Shown here: piece after piece, positions 44,278 to 52,516 of the stretch | Layout: every line of letters begins with the position of its first letter | Position numbering within the stretch: the first letter of the stretch is position 1 | From: Sphingobium sp. | GTDB taxonomy: Bacteria > Pseudomonadota > Alphaproteobacteria > Sphingomonadales > Sphingomonadaceae | Length of the DNA stretch: 64,000 nucleotides | Assembly: GCA_017744605.1 (NCBI GenBank) | Contig: JAGIAZ010000005.1 | Coordinates: forward strand, 1-64,000 | Direction: 5' to 3' | Made by a program: the position numbers and the translations under genes | Notes under the pieces: generated by a model | The model's database searches: none | Told to the model about the DNA's origin: nothing | The model's input: only the letters and a program-made list of their open reading frames with translations

Positions 44278-46445
44278 TTCTTCGCGGCTCCAGTCGGCGG
44301 CGCGGGCGTCGTTGTTGCCGCTGCGCCATCGATCACCTGGTCCCCTGCGCGGGGGCCGTCGGTGACCGGCAGCGCCGCGCCCATATAGTCGCGGACGAGC
44401 GCGTCGAGCGACGGCTCTTCCTTCGGATTCACTGCCTTCTGCACCGAGCGCACATAGCCGTAGCGGCGCGCGGTCACTTCGGCATTATCTTCGCGGGTCT
44501 GGAGGATCGTCGGACGGATGAAGACGACGAGGTTGGTCTTGGTGCGCGACTTGCTGCGCGACTTGAACAGCTCCCCGATTACCGGAATGTCGCCCAGCAA
44601 TGGCAGCTTCTCGATAGTGCGGCGCTCATTCTCGTCGAGTAGACCGCCGATCGCGTAAATCTCGCCATTGTCGATCAGTACAGTGGTCTCGAACTCGCGC
44701 TTGTTGAGGATGAGGTCACTGTTGTTCGACGAGACGGGCCCGGCGATGGAGGAGACTTCCTGCTTGATGAACAGCTTCACCTGCCCGTTGCCGCTGACCT
44801 GCGGCGTCACGTCGAGGATGATACCGACATTCTCACGCTGCACGGTGCGGAACTGATTGTCGAAATTATTGCTCAGCGCCTGACCGGTGGTGATCGGAAT
44901 TTCCTGACCGACCAGCATGTGCGCCTTCATATTGTCGAGCGTCGTGATCGATGGCGTCGAGAGGATGCTGCTCTTGGTGTCCGATTGAACGGCGCTCAGA
45001 ATGGCCCCGAAAATGCCATTCCTGCCGAGCTCCGTAGCCACGCCCCCGAAGCCGCCGGTCGCATTCTGCAATGCCGTCACGGCGCCCTTTTGCAGCTCGT
45101 TGGCCAGCTCGGTGTTTTCTGTCTCGGTCGTGGTGGTCGTGCTGCCGTTCGGATTGATGACGGTCGTGGTGCGCTCGTTGAGCTTCGTCGCGGCGATGGC
45201 GCCGGCCAGCGTCAGGATGCTCGGCTGGGCATTGGAATAATTCGTGCCGGCGAAGCCCACCTTGGTGCTGCCGATCAGGAACTGCACGCCCAGACGCTTG
45301 GCTGCATCGTCACCGATCTCGACGATGATCGCCTCGATCATGACCTGCGGCCGGCGCGTGTCGAGCTGTCGGATGACTTCGCCCACCTGGCGCTGCACAT
45401 CGGCATTTGCAGCCACGATCAGCGCGTTGGTGCCTTCATAGCGGGTGACGACGGCAGGGCCGCGCGTCGCAATGCCGGCGCCGGTCGACGGCGCGGAAGA
45501 CACCGTCGGCGCAGACGCAGCCGCGGGCGCTGCCCCGCCCCTGCCCATTGCGGCTACAGGCGTGGAGGAGGAGGTCGGCATGCTTCCGCTGCCGATCGCG
45601 CCCTGCCCCAACAGCTGCTGGAGAACCGGCATGAGCTTGTCGGCATCGGCATGGTCGAGCCAGTAGACGCGCACCTCGGTGCCGGCCGCGGCACGCTTGT
45701 CGAGGTCCTGCGCCATGGCGACGAGCTTGGCCACGGTGATGCTGTCGCCGCGAATGGCGATGCTGTTCGAGCTGTCGACGGCCACCACGGTCGCGCTCGG
45801 CTGGGCACCCTCGGCGCCACCGGTCAGCAGCGTCTGGAGCGAGCCGGCGATCTCGCGAGCGCCCGCATTGTTGAGCGCCACGACCGTCGTCGTGTTCGCA
45901 TCAGTGTCGATGCGCGCGATGATCTGGCGGATGCGCGCGATATTGTCGGCATAGTCGGCAACAACGATCGAGCGCCCCGAGCGATTGGCCGAGACGGTGC
46001 CGTCCTTGCTGATCAGCGGCCGGATCGTGTCCATGGCCGATTGCGGGTCTATGGCACGCAGGCGAATGACTTCCGTCACGAACTGGTTGCGATTGGCAGC
46101 GCGGCCGACCGGACTGGGCTGGCTTGCTGCGCCGTCCGCCGGCTGAATACGGAACGAGCCGCCCGGTGCCGGCACGGCGACCAGGCCATTGGCGCGCAAG
46201 GTCGACAGGAAGATCTCGAAATATTCGGACTTGCTCAACGGGCGATCGGTGACGACCGAAACCTTGCCCTGCACGCGGCTGTCGATGATGAAGGTCCGGC
46301 CGGTCGCCTTGGCCGCATCCTGGATGAACGCACGAACATCGGCGTCCCGCACGTTGAGGCTAAGCTGCGCGAGCGCCGGCGCTCCCACGATGAGCGCTGA
46401 AATGAACAGGCCGGCGACACGGCGCTTGAAATTCTTAGACTTCAT
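44274..46445 (-). CDS. gspD: Type II secretion secretin GspD
   Basis: The protein has 723 residues. A signal peptide (1-26, ending PALA) is followed by the N0 domain (LSLNVRDADVRAFI), three N1-N3 repeats (VIRLRAIDPQSAM, TTTVVALNNAGAREI, VYWLDHADADKLM) and the C-terminal secretin domain with VPLLGDIPVIGELFKS. It forms the outer-membrane channel. A Gly/Pro/Ala-rich linker near 290-330 interrupts N3. ATG 46445 overlaps the gspC stop by four bases. No pilotin gene is visible nearby. Confidence 0.97.
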   Translation of the reverse strand: MKSKNFKRRVAGLFISALIVGAPALAQLSLNVRDADVRAFIQDAAKATGRTFIIDSRVQGKVSVVTDRPLSKSEYFEIFLSTLRANGLVAVPAPGGSFRIQPADGAASQPSPVGRAANRNQFVTEVIRLRAIDPQSAMDTIRPLISKDGTVSANRSGRSIVVADYADNIARIRQIIARIDTDANTTTVVALNNAGAREIAGSLQTLLTGGAEGAQPSATVVAVDSSNSIAIRGDSITVAKLVAMAQDLDKRAAAGTEVRVYWLDHADADKLMPVLQQLLGQGAIGSGSMPTSSSTPVAAMGRGGAAPAAASAPTVSSAPSTGAGIATRGPAVVTRYEGTNALIVAANADVQRQVGEVIRQLDTRRPQVMIEAIIVEIGDDAAKRLGVQFLIGSTKVGFAGTNYSNAQPSILTLAGAIAATKLNERTTTVINPNGSTTTTTETENTELANELQKGAVTALQNATGGFGGVATELGRNGIFGAILSAVQSDTKSSILSTPSITTLDNMKAHMLVGQEIPITTGQALSNNFDNQFRTVQRENVGIILDVTPQVSGNGQVKLFIKQEVSSIAGPVSSNNSDLILNKREFETTVLIDNGEIYAIGGLLDENERRTIEKLPLLGDIPVIGELFKSRSKSRTKTNLVVFIRPTILQTREDNAEVTARRYGYVRSVQKAVNPKEEPSLDALVRDYMGAALPVTDGPRAGDQVIDGAAATTTPAPPTGAAKK

Positions 46446-47308
46446 TTGTTGTCCGGGATGATGATGGCGATAGGAATGGTCGCGGCGCCGCGCTCGACCA
46501 TGAGCGTGAGGCGCGCACCGGGCTTGATGGCGTTCTTCAGCGAGACAAGGTCCTGCGGCGAGCGGATCGGCTGGCCATTATATTGAGCGATGATGTCGCC
46601 GGGGATGAAGCCCGCGCGCGCAAAGGCATCGTCCGCGCCTTGCGCGTTCAGCACGACGCCCGTGACAGCGCCGTTCTCCGTGCGCGGCGTGAAGGAAACG
46701 CCGTTCAAGATGGACTGCGGCGAAAGCGGCTCGCCGCCCGTGGCCGGCGGTGGAGGTGGCGGGGTTATCCTGGCCCCGAGCCCCGGAGGCGGCTGAAGCG
46801 CCGCGCTCGGTTCGGCGGCGGGCGCGCTGTCGGATTGATCGATGTAGAGGGTCTCATCGGCGCCATTCCGCGAAATGACGACGTGATCGAAGGCTACGGC
46901 CTTCAATGTGACACCCGGCATGATGTCCTCGCCGACGGCGAATGCGCTCTGCTTGCCGGAATCATCGGCGATGATCGCCGAGCCGAGACCCGAGCCTTCG
47001 TTGATGCGGATGCCGAAGAGCCTGAAAGGAAGCGACGTGACCTGCTGCACCGCGCCTGCCGCAGCAGCCTCGCGATTGAAGGGATCGAACGATTCAAACA
47101 GTGCCATGCGCGCTGCAGAGCCCGGAATGGCCGGCTCGAGCGGCCGCCAGTCACCAAAGGCGCCGATAGAGGCGAGCATTGTCCAGAAAAGGCGTGCAAC
47201 CTGCACCGCGAGGACGAACACCAACGCGCCCTCGATCCATCGCCCGAGTCTCGACGACGAACGAGATTGCGCCCCCCAGGGCAGGCTCATCAGGCCACGA
47301 AAACGCAT
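46442..47308 (-). CDS. gspC: Type II secretion protein GspC
   Basis: The protein has 288 residues. It has a membrane segment at about 25-47, a homology region (FRLFGIRINEGSGLGSAI, IMPGVTLKAVAFDHVVI) that contacts GspD, a Pro/Ala-rich linker at about 170-190, and a C-terminal PDZ domain (DDAFARAGFIPGDIIAQYNGQ). It links the inner-membrane platform to the secretin and helps pick substrates. It is the first gene of the gsp operon; ATG 47308 is preceded by GGAGGG at a distance of about 15 bases. The operon promoter should lie in 47309-47461. Confidence 0.93.
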   Translation of the reverse strand: MRFRGLMSLPWGAQSRSSSRLGRWIEGALVFVLAVQVARLFWTMLASIGAFGDWRPLEPAIPGSAARMALFESFDPFNREAAAAGAVQQVTSLPFRLFGIRINEGSGLGSAIIADDSGKQSAFAVGEDIMPGVTLKAVAFDHVVISRNGADETLYIDQSDSAPAAEPSAALQPPPGLGARITPPPPPPATGGEPLSPQSILNGVSFTPRTENGAVTGVVLNAQGADDAFARAGFIPGDIIAQYNGQPIRSPQDLVSLKNAIKPGARLTLMVERGAATIPIAIIIPDNK

Positions 47309-47461
47309 GGTTGTGCTGCGACCCTCCAGAAGCTCGCACTGCCTATGCTCGCTCTATGACTGATCCACTACAAGATGGTTAATGAAAAATGACAGCGCTT
47401 TGTGCGCCGCTTAGCGGTTGCTTGCGCCAATTCCGGCCTGCTACAAACACAATTCATCGTC

Positions 47462-48088
47462 ATGTCCCCTTTTCCAGCTTCCAGTCTCGCCGCACAGCCC
47501 GGTATCCAGCGCTTCCCGCGACCGGAGCTGGAGCTCTATATTTTGCGCGATTTCCTAAGCGCTTATGAGTGCACAGGGTTAATGGAACGGATCGACGCGC
47601 AACGGCGTCCCTCCACGATTGCCGACGACATGGGCTATGAGGCCTATCGCACCAGCGAAACCTGCGACCTGGACGGCCATGACCCGTTCGTCGCTGCGAT
47701 CGACGCCAAGCTTGCTGCTGTGAGCGGCCTCAATTCCGCGCATGGCGAGCCGCTACAGGGGCAACGCTATGCCGTCGGCCAGGAATTCAAGGCGCATACC
47801 GACTATTTCGAGCCCGATGGCCGCGACTATCAGACCTACTGCGGCCGCTCGGGCAACCGGACCTGGACCCTGATGGTCTATCTCAACGCACCGCGCGACG
47901 GCGGCGCGACGCGCTTCATCAAGGTCGACAAGAAGGTCAAGCCGGAGCCGGGCAAGCTCGTGGCATGGAACAATCGCCTGCCCGACGGCGGCGTCAATCA
48001 TGCGACTCTCCATCACGGCATGAAGGTGCGCAGCGGCACCAAATATATCATCACCAAATGGTATCGCGAACTGCCCTGGACCGGCTGA
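47462..48088 (+). CDS. 2OG-Fe(II) oxygenase (prolyl 4-hydroxylase-like)
   Basis: The protein has 208 residues. The iron-binding facial triad is visible as His-x-Asp in EFKAHTDYFEP and the distal His in GGVNHATLHHGM, followed by a basic residue for 2-oxoglutarate (KVRSGTKYIITKWYR). These features match the P4Hc family of bacterial prolyl or other side-chain hydroxylases. The substrate cannot be told. ATG 47462 was chosen (MSPFPASS); no good ribosome site is seen, and a GTG at 47402 would add 20 residues. The gene is divergent from the gsp operon. Confidence 0.88.
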   Translation: MSPFPASSLAAQPGIQRFPRPELELYILRDFLSAYECTGLMERIDAQRRPSTIADDMGYEAYRTSETCDLDGHDPFVAAIDAKLAAVSGLNSAHGEPLQGQRYAVGQEFKAHTDYFEPDGRDYQTYCGRSGNRTWTLMVYLNAPRDGGATRFIKVDKKVKPEPGKLVAWNNRLPDGGVNHATLHHGMKVRSGTKYIITKWYRELPWTG

Positions 48089-48138
48089 CGAACTCTCGCC
48101 CCGCTCCGTTCTCGGTCTGGTTGCCCCTCGGGAAGAAT

Positions 48139-48489
48139 TCAGGGCAGCCGGTGCAGCATCGCCTTCGCAATATCGTGACTATTGTAGCTGGCGCCGCTGG
48201 CCAGGACGAGCGCCTCGTCCGGAAGGCGATTGACCTGCTGTAGCATTGCACGGGCTTTGTCGAAGCGCTGCGCCTGCAGATAGATCGTCGCCAGGTTGAT
48301 CAGGCGCGCGGGATCTTGTGCATCGGCATAGCTGGCGGGCTGCAGCATCCGCTCGGCTTCGTTGAATTGCCCGGAAGCGATGGCCGTGCTGGCATAGGGG
48401 GTTTCCGCCGGGCCGGAGGCCACAGCGGCAACGGAAGCAAGTGCCGCAATCGCGGCGCCTCCAGCGATCTTCAGGCTGAACTTGAACAT
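48139..48489 (-). CDS. Small exported TPR-like protein
   Basis: The protein has 116 residues. Residues 1-25 form a signal peptide (KFSLKIAGGAAIAALASVAAVASG). The mature part has two TPR-like helical pairs (ASGQFNEAERML, ARLINLATIYLQAQRFDKARAMLQQV). It should act as a periplasmic scaffold; the partner is unknown. ATG 48489 has GAGAGGAA about 8 bases upstream. An AT-rich leader with a perfect inverted repeat lies upstream. Similar small proteins are common hypothetical genes in sphingomonads. Confidence 0.8.
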   Translation of the reverse strand: MFKFSLKIAGGAAIAALASVAAVASGPAETPYASTAIASGQFNEAERMLQPASYADAQDPARLINLATIYLQAQRFDKARAMLQQVNRLPDEALVLASGASYNSHDIAKAMLHRLP

Positions 48490-48538
48490 CGGCGATTCCT
48501 CTCAAAAAACCTCTTGTCGGGTCGAGAGAGTATTTCAC

Positions 48539-48568
48539 TTTTATGACCTTATCGCAATTGTCATAAAA
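48539..48568 (-). promoter_or_regulatory. AT-rich inverted repeat upstream of the TPR-like gene
   Basis: TTTTATGAC (48539-48547) is repeated in inverse form as GTCATAAAA (48560-48568), 9-base arms around 12 bases. The region 48539-48615 is strikingly AT-rich compared with the rest of the window. It lies about 50 bases upstream of the TPR-like gene start, so it may be an operator or form part of its promoter region. Confidence 0.5.
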
Positions 48569-48834
48569 ATATTTTTCGTTCTATATTTTTATTATATTTC
48601 AATGTGTTGAATGGATTTTATGTCCCTGAATCCCTGGCAGGATCGTTCATGTCATATTGATGTAACAAACTTGAATTCACCGATTCGAATCGCGCAAAAG
48701 CACATGCTGAGCATACAGCGCAGCGCGTCACGATGTGCCTGGAATGTTGGGGAAAGTGCCGGAGGTTCTGTTGCCCGGCCCTCCGGCGGCCGCTGGAATC
48801 CATTCTGTTGCCCGGTTGGTCCAACCGCGTTCTG

Positions 48835-49110
48835 TTAGGGTAATGTCAGGCCGTGAGGCCCTCAATTACGCTGCAAGAGCAAGTGCTTCGTTATCGTTGG
48901 CACTTATGAGTTTGAGCCTTGAACGGGTTACTCAGCCCGAGCAAAAGCGCCGCTTTTCAACACACGTCGATCCTAGTTCGGCCCCTTCAGGATCGGCCTT
49001 TCCACGAGGGGAAGGCCGTTTCTGGTGGAGCCGCCGGGTACCGCCCCCGGGTCCGCTGTGCCTATTGCACGGTACAGTTTATCGCCATAGCCGGACGAGC
49101 CGGCTCACCC
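48835..49110 (-). ncRNA. ssrA: Transfer-messenger RNA, circularly permuted two-piece form
   Basis: On the minus strand the acceptor piece comes first and ends at CCA (49025-49023), preceded by the T-arm (CCGGG-loop GGCGGTA-CCCGG) and CGGCTCCA. After a 37-base spacer (49022-48986) the coding piece starts at 48985 with GGGGCCGA, which pairs with CGGCTCC to give a 7-bp acceptor stem with one G-U. The tag frame runs 48901-48866 and reads ANDNEALALAA then TAA, a normal tmRNA degradation tag. The permuted order is the known alphaproteobacterial arrangement. The 5' end of the acceptor piece (near 49110) and the 3' end of the coding piece (near 48835) are estimates. Confidence 0.93.
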
Positions 49111-49167
49111 GATATAGGGCTTTTCTTCTCAATGAAAAGTGTGCGGCGGCCGCGAACGGCCACATGC

Positions 49168-49587
49168 CTATTTCTTGAGCGCGTCCCGGATCTCGGTGAG
49201 CAGGTCGATTTGGCTGGGACCGGCAGGCGCTGCTTCCGGCTTGCTCATGACCTTGTTCGCCTGACGCACGATCAGAAAAATGACGAAGGCCAGGATAAGG
49301 AAATTGATGATGGCGGTGATGAACGAGCCGAGGCCGACCATGGCAACGCCGGCCGCCTTGAGGTCGGCATATTTGGCCGGGTCACCCTTGAAGTCCGCCG
49401 GGATGGCGCTGAGTTGGATGAAGCGGTTCGAGAAATCCACGCCGCCGGTCAGCCAGCCGATGACCGGCATGATGACGTCCTCGGTGAGTGAGGTCACGAT
49501 CTTGCCGAACGCCGCACCGATGATGACGCCGACCGCGAGATCGAGCACATTGCCGCGCGCGATGAAGGCTTTGAATTCTGAGAACAT
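49168..49587 (-). CDS. mscL: Large-conductance mechanosensitive channel MscL
   Basis: The protein has 139 residues. The N-terminal [28 protein letters not shown] (shown in part: [14 protein letters not shown]) is the pore-lining first membrane segment, the second lies at about 85-108, and a short cytoplasmic helix ends [10 protein letters not shown]. It opens under membrane tension in hypo-osmotic shock. Length is normal. ATG 49587 is preceded by GGAGG at a normal distance. It is followed by the tmRNA gene on the same strand. Confidence 0.97.
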   Translation of the reverse strand: MFSEFKAFIARGNVLDLAVGVIIGAAFGKIVTSLTEDVIMPVIGWLTGGVDFSNRFIQLSAIPADFKGDPAKYADLKAAGVAMVGLGSFITAIINFLILAFVIFLIVRQANKVMSKPEAAPAGPSQIDLLTEIRDALKK

Positions 49588-49731
49588 GGAACCGACTCCT
49601 CCGCGAAACTGGCAGGTCCCGGCAGGAACCCGCGCGAGGATATTGAGCTAATCCCGTTGCAAGGGGCCAGGCAACAGCCTATTTAGCGTATCACTTGGGT
49701 GACACACCTGTTTGCAATGAGGATGACCGGC

Positions 49732-50346
49732 ATGACCCCCTCCCCTCGCTTTCCCCTGTTTCGTGCGATTTTCGTGGCCGTCGCAGCGCTCTCGCTCGCA
49801 TCTTGCGGACTCAACTCGATTCCGACCGCCGAAGAAAATGCCAAGGCCAAATGGGCCGACGTGCAGGCGCAATATCAGCGCCGCGCCGATCTCGTCCCCA
49901 ATCTCGTCGCAACCGTCCAGGCTGCCGCCAAGCAGGAACAGGGCACGCTGGTCAAGATCACCGAGGCGCGCGCCAAGGCGACCTCCGTCACGCTCTCGGC
50001 CGACGACCTCAAGGATCCCGCCAAGGTCAAGGCTTATCAGGACGCCCAGTCTCAGCTTTCAGTCGCCCTGCGCGGCTTCACGTCGATCGCCGAGGCCTAT
50101 CCGGACCTCAAGACCAACGAGAACTATGTCACGCTGATGAGCCAGCTCGAAGGCACAGAAAACCGGATCACCGTCTCGCTGCGCGACTATAACGACTCCG
50201 TTCGCGCCTATAACACGCGCATCCGCACCTTCCCCGACATGATCGGCGCCAAGATCATCTACGGCTCCAAGCCGATGACGCCGTTCGAGGCGGCCGCCGG
50301 CGCAGAGAAAGCGCCCGAGGTCGGCAAGATTTTCAACGGCAGTTGA
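49732..50346 (+). CDS. lemA: LemA-family protein
   Basis: The protein has 204 residues. Its N-terminus is a lipoprotein-type signal with LASC at the cleavage site, so it is likely anchored to a membrane. The LemA core includes WADVQAQYQRRADLVPNLV, a long helical region and YNDSVRAYNTRIRTFP. Its molecular role is not settled; it is often linked to TPM-domain proteins, as here. ATG 49732 was chosen because GAGG lies 9 bases upstream; earlier in-frame ATG codons at 49717 and 49723 exist. Two TPM-domain genes follow in the same direction. Confidence 0.92.
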   Translation: MTPSPRFPLFRAIFVAVAALSLASCGLNSIPTAEENAKAKWADVQAQYQRRADLVPNLVATVQAAAKQEQGTLVKITEARAKATSVTLSADDLKDPAKVKAYQDAQSQLSVALRGFTSIAEAYPDLKTNENYVTLMSQLEGTENRITVSLRDYNDSVRAYNTRIRTFPDMIGAKIIYGSKPMTPFEAAAGAEKAPEVGKIFNGS

Positions 50347-50376
50347 GATCTGGATAGCCGACAGGTCTGACGCGTC

Positions 50377-51213
50377 ATGGCGATCCGCCGCATCCTCGTC
50401 GCGCTGCTTGCGCTACTGCTGTTCATTCCGGCGGCAGCGCAGGCTGACCCGACCTTCCCGGCGCTTACGGGCCGTGTCGTAGACGGCGCGCATATCCTGC
50501 AACCCGACCAGATCACAGCGCTCGATACTAAGCTGGCGAACTTCGAGCAGAGCACCAAGCAGCAACTCGTTGTGGCAACGGTGCCTGATCTTCAGGGCTA
50601 CGAAGTTTCCGACTACGCCAACCGCTTGTTCCGCGCATGGAAGCTAGGGGACAAGACGCGCAACGATGGTGTTCTGCTGCTCGTCGCGCCACATGAACGG
50701 CGTATGTGGATCGAAGTCGGCTATGGTTTGGAAGGGGTGCTGACCGACGCTATTTCGTCGAGTATCTACCGCAACATCATCGTGCCGCGCTTCAAAGCCG
50801 GCGACATGCCCGGGGGCATCGATGCCGGTGCAGACGAGATCATGCGTGTGATCCAACTGCCTCCAGAGGAGCGGGAGAAGCTGGCGGCCGAGGCTGCGCG
50901 AAAGCCCAAGGTCAAGGCGAGCGACGTCTTCAAGGCAATCATCATCGTCATTGTCGTGTTTTTCTTCATCGCCATCTCTGCAGTCCGCGCAGCCTCGCGC
51001 GGCGGCCGGCGTTATCGGCACGGCGGCGGCGTGTCACCAATCGTCGTCTGGGCGGCAAGCGAAATTCTGAGCGATGCTCTGCGGGGCGGTCGCGGCGGCG
51101 GCTGGGGCGGTGGCGGAAGTAGCTGGGGTAGCGGCGGCGATTGGGGCGGTGGTGGCGGTTTCTCGGGCGGCGGCGGCAGTTCTGGCGGCGGCGGCGCGGG
51201 GGGCGGCTGGTAG
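50377..51213 (+). CDS. TPM-domain protein (YgcG family) with glycine-rich tail
   Basis: The protein has 278 residues. A signal peptide (1-22) precedes a TPM_phosphatase domain (about 25-150, RVVDGAHILQPDQITALD and RMWIEVGYGLEGVLTD). A membrane segment lies at about 188-207, and the C-terminus is a Gly/Ser repeat of about 60 residues (GGGWGGGGSSW). The tail resembles those of YgcG proteins. Function is not known with certainty; membrane or photosystem-assembly-like roles were shown for plant relatives. It starts 31 bases after lemA. Confidence 0.9.
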   Translation: MAIRRILVALLALLLFIPAAAQADPTFPALTGRVVDGAHILQPDQITALDTKLANFEQSTKQQLVVATVPDLQGYEVSDYANRLFRAWKLGDKTRNDGVLLLVAPHERRMWIEVGYGLEGVLTDAISSSIYRNIIVPRFKAGDMPGGIDAGADEIMRVIQLPPEEREKLAAEAARKPKVKASDVFKAIIIVIVVFFFIAISAVRAASRGGRRYRHGGGVSPIVVWAASEILSDALRGGRGGGWGGGGSSWGSGGDWGGGGGFSGGGGSSGGGGAGGGW

Positions 51214-51900
51214 ATGGCAACGCCTTTTTCGATGAGCGAGGCCGATCACGCCCTCGTGCAGGAGGCGGTGAGCAAGGCCGAGTCCGATACCGATGCCGAA
51301 ATCGTGACCATCGTGGCGCGCCGGTCCGATGCCTATCATGACGCCGGCCTGCACTGGGCCATCCTTTGCGCCTTCCTGGTCGTGGCCTTCGCGGCCGCCT
51401 TCCCGAGCTGGTATGAAGGCATGGTCATCTGGATCATGGGCGGCTGGGAGCATGAGATCGGGCTGCAGACGCTGCTGCTCTTCCTGCTCGGTCACATGCT
51501 CCTCAAGTTCCTGGCTGTGCGTTATCTGCTCGCCATCCCGACGCTTCGCATGATGTTCACGCCGGGCTCCACAAAGGCGCGTCGCGTTCGCCGCCGGGCG
51601 ATGGAGCTGTTCCGGATCGCCGCGCAAGGCCGGACCAAGCGGCTGACCGGCCTACTCATCTACCTCTCGCTCGACGAGCATCGCGCCGAGATCGTCGCGG
51701 ACAAGGCCGTTGCCGACAAGGTTTCGGCGGATGTCTGGGGCGAAGCCATGGCCCTGCTGATCGACGAGGCGAAGCATGGCCGCATTGCCGAAGGCTTGGC
51801 CCGTGCGATCGAGAAGGTCGGCACCGTGCTTGCGGAGCATTGCCCGCGCGACGCCAGCGGCAATCCCAATGAACTGCCCGACCGGCTGATCGAGCTGTGA
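51214..51900 (+). CDS. TPM-domain membrane protein
   Basis: The protein has 228 residues. ATG 51214 follows the previous stop with no gap. The N-terminal helix region DHALVQEAVSKAESDTDAEIVTIVARRSDAY is followed by two membrane segments (about 48-70 and 83-105) and a C-terminal TPM-like part (RRRAMELFRIAAQGRTKRLTGLLIYLSLDEHRAEIV). With LemA and the preceding TPM protein it forms a cluster found in many bacteria. The biochemical role is unknown. The stop overlaps the nudix gene start by four bases. Confidence 0.87.
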   Translation: MATPFSMSEADHALVQEAVSKAESDTDAEIVTIVARRSDAYHDAGLHWAILCAFLVVAFAAAFPSWYEGMVIWIMGGWEHEIGLQTLLLFLLGHMLLKFLAVRYLLAIPTLRMMFTPGSTKARRVRRRAMELFRIAAQGRTKRLTGLLIYLSLDEHRAEIVADKAVADKVSADVWGEAMALLIDEAKHGRIAEGLARAIEKVGTVLAEHCPRDASGNPNELPDRLIEL

Positions 51901-52442
51901 GTGGCCCCTCTGCTGACGAGGAGCGTCACTTCCCGGAGGAAGTGATGTGGGAGGGTCGCTTCATTACGGCGAAGCGGCGCGGACGCTGGGAATATGTCGG
52001 CCGGGCTCGCAATATCGGCGCCGCGGTCATCCTCGCGATCGACGAGGGCCATGTCATTCTGGTCGACCAGTATCGCGTACCACTGGAACGGCGTTGCATC
52101 GAACTGCCTGCCGGCCTCATCGGCGACGAACAGGCCGGCGAGGACGGCATGCTCGCTGCGACCCGCGAACTCGAGGAAGAAACGGGCTATCGGGCCGGGC
52201 GACTCGAGAATCTCGGCGAATTCTGGTCGTCTCCCGGCATGGTCTCGGAAAGCTTCACCCTCTATCGCGCCCACCATCTCGTGAAGGTCGGCGACGGCGG
52301 CGGGGTCGAGGGGGAAGGCATCATCGTCCATCGGGCGCCGCTCGACGGCTTTGCCGACTGGCTCGCGGACAAGCGCGCGGAGGGTTATGCGGTGGACGTC
52401 AAGCTGCTCCTGCTGCTCGGCGGAGGGATGCTGGCGGCGTGA
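51897..52442 (+). CDS. NUDIX hydrolase (ADP-ribose pyrophosphatase-like)
   Basis: The protein has 181 residues. The nudix box is complete: GEDGMLAATRELEEETGY, with REL-EE-TG metal ligands. The preceding DQYRVPLERRCIELPAG and the following FWSSPGMVSE match ADP-ribose pyrophosphatases (NudF-like), which also act on other nucleoside diphosphate sugars. GTG 51897 overlaps the TPM gene (GTGA). It is the last of a four-gene series lemA-TPM-TPM-nudix. Confidence 0.92.
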   Translation: MSGPSADEERHFPEEVMWEGRFITAKRRGRWEYVGRARNIGAAVILAIDEGHVILVDQYRVPLERRCIELPAGLIGDEQAGEDGMLAATRELEEETGYRAGRLENLGEFWSSPGMVSESFTLYRAHHLVKVGDGGGVEGEGIIVHRAPLDGFADWLADKRAEGYAVDVKLLLLLGGGMLAA

Positions 52443-52516
52443 CGACGGCGCGGTTGAGCCGACGCATTATCCAAGCCGCCTCCCCTGCCCGCGTCCGATC
52501 CGCTACATGCGCTCCC

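Noticed and set aside
44919..46400. 493-codon frame opposite gspD
   Set aside because: GspD is unambiguous; the frame is Arg/His-rich and without domains.
48540..48838. Protein-coding gene in the gap between the TPR-like gene and the tmRNA
   Set aside because: The short frames at 48611-48838 and 48618-48824 have no ribosome site and show no protein-like composition. The interval is explained better by regulatory repeats and the tmRNA 3' region.
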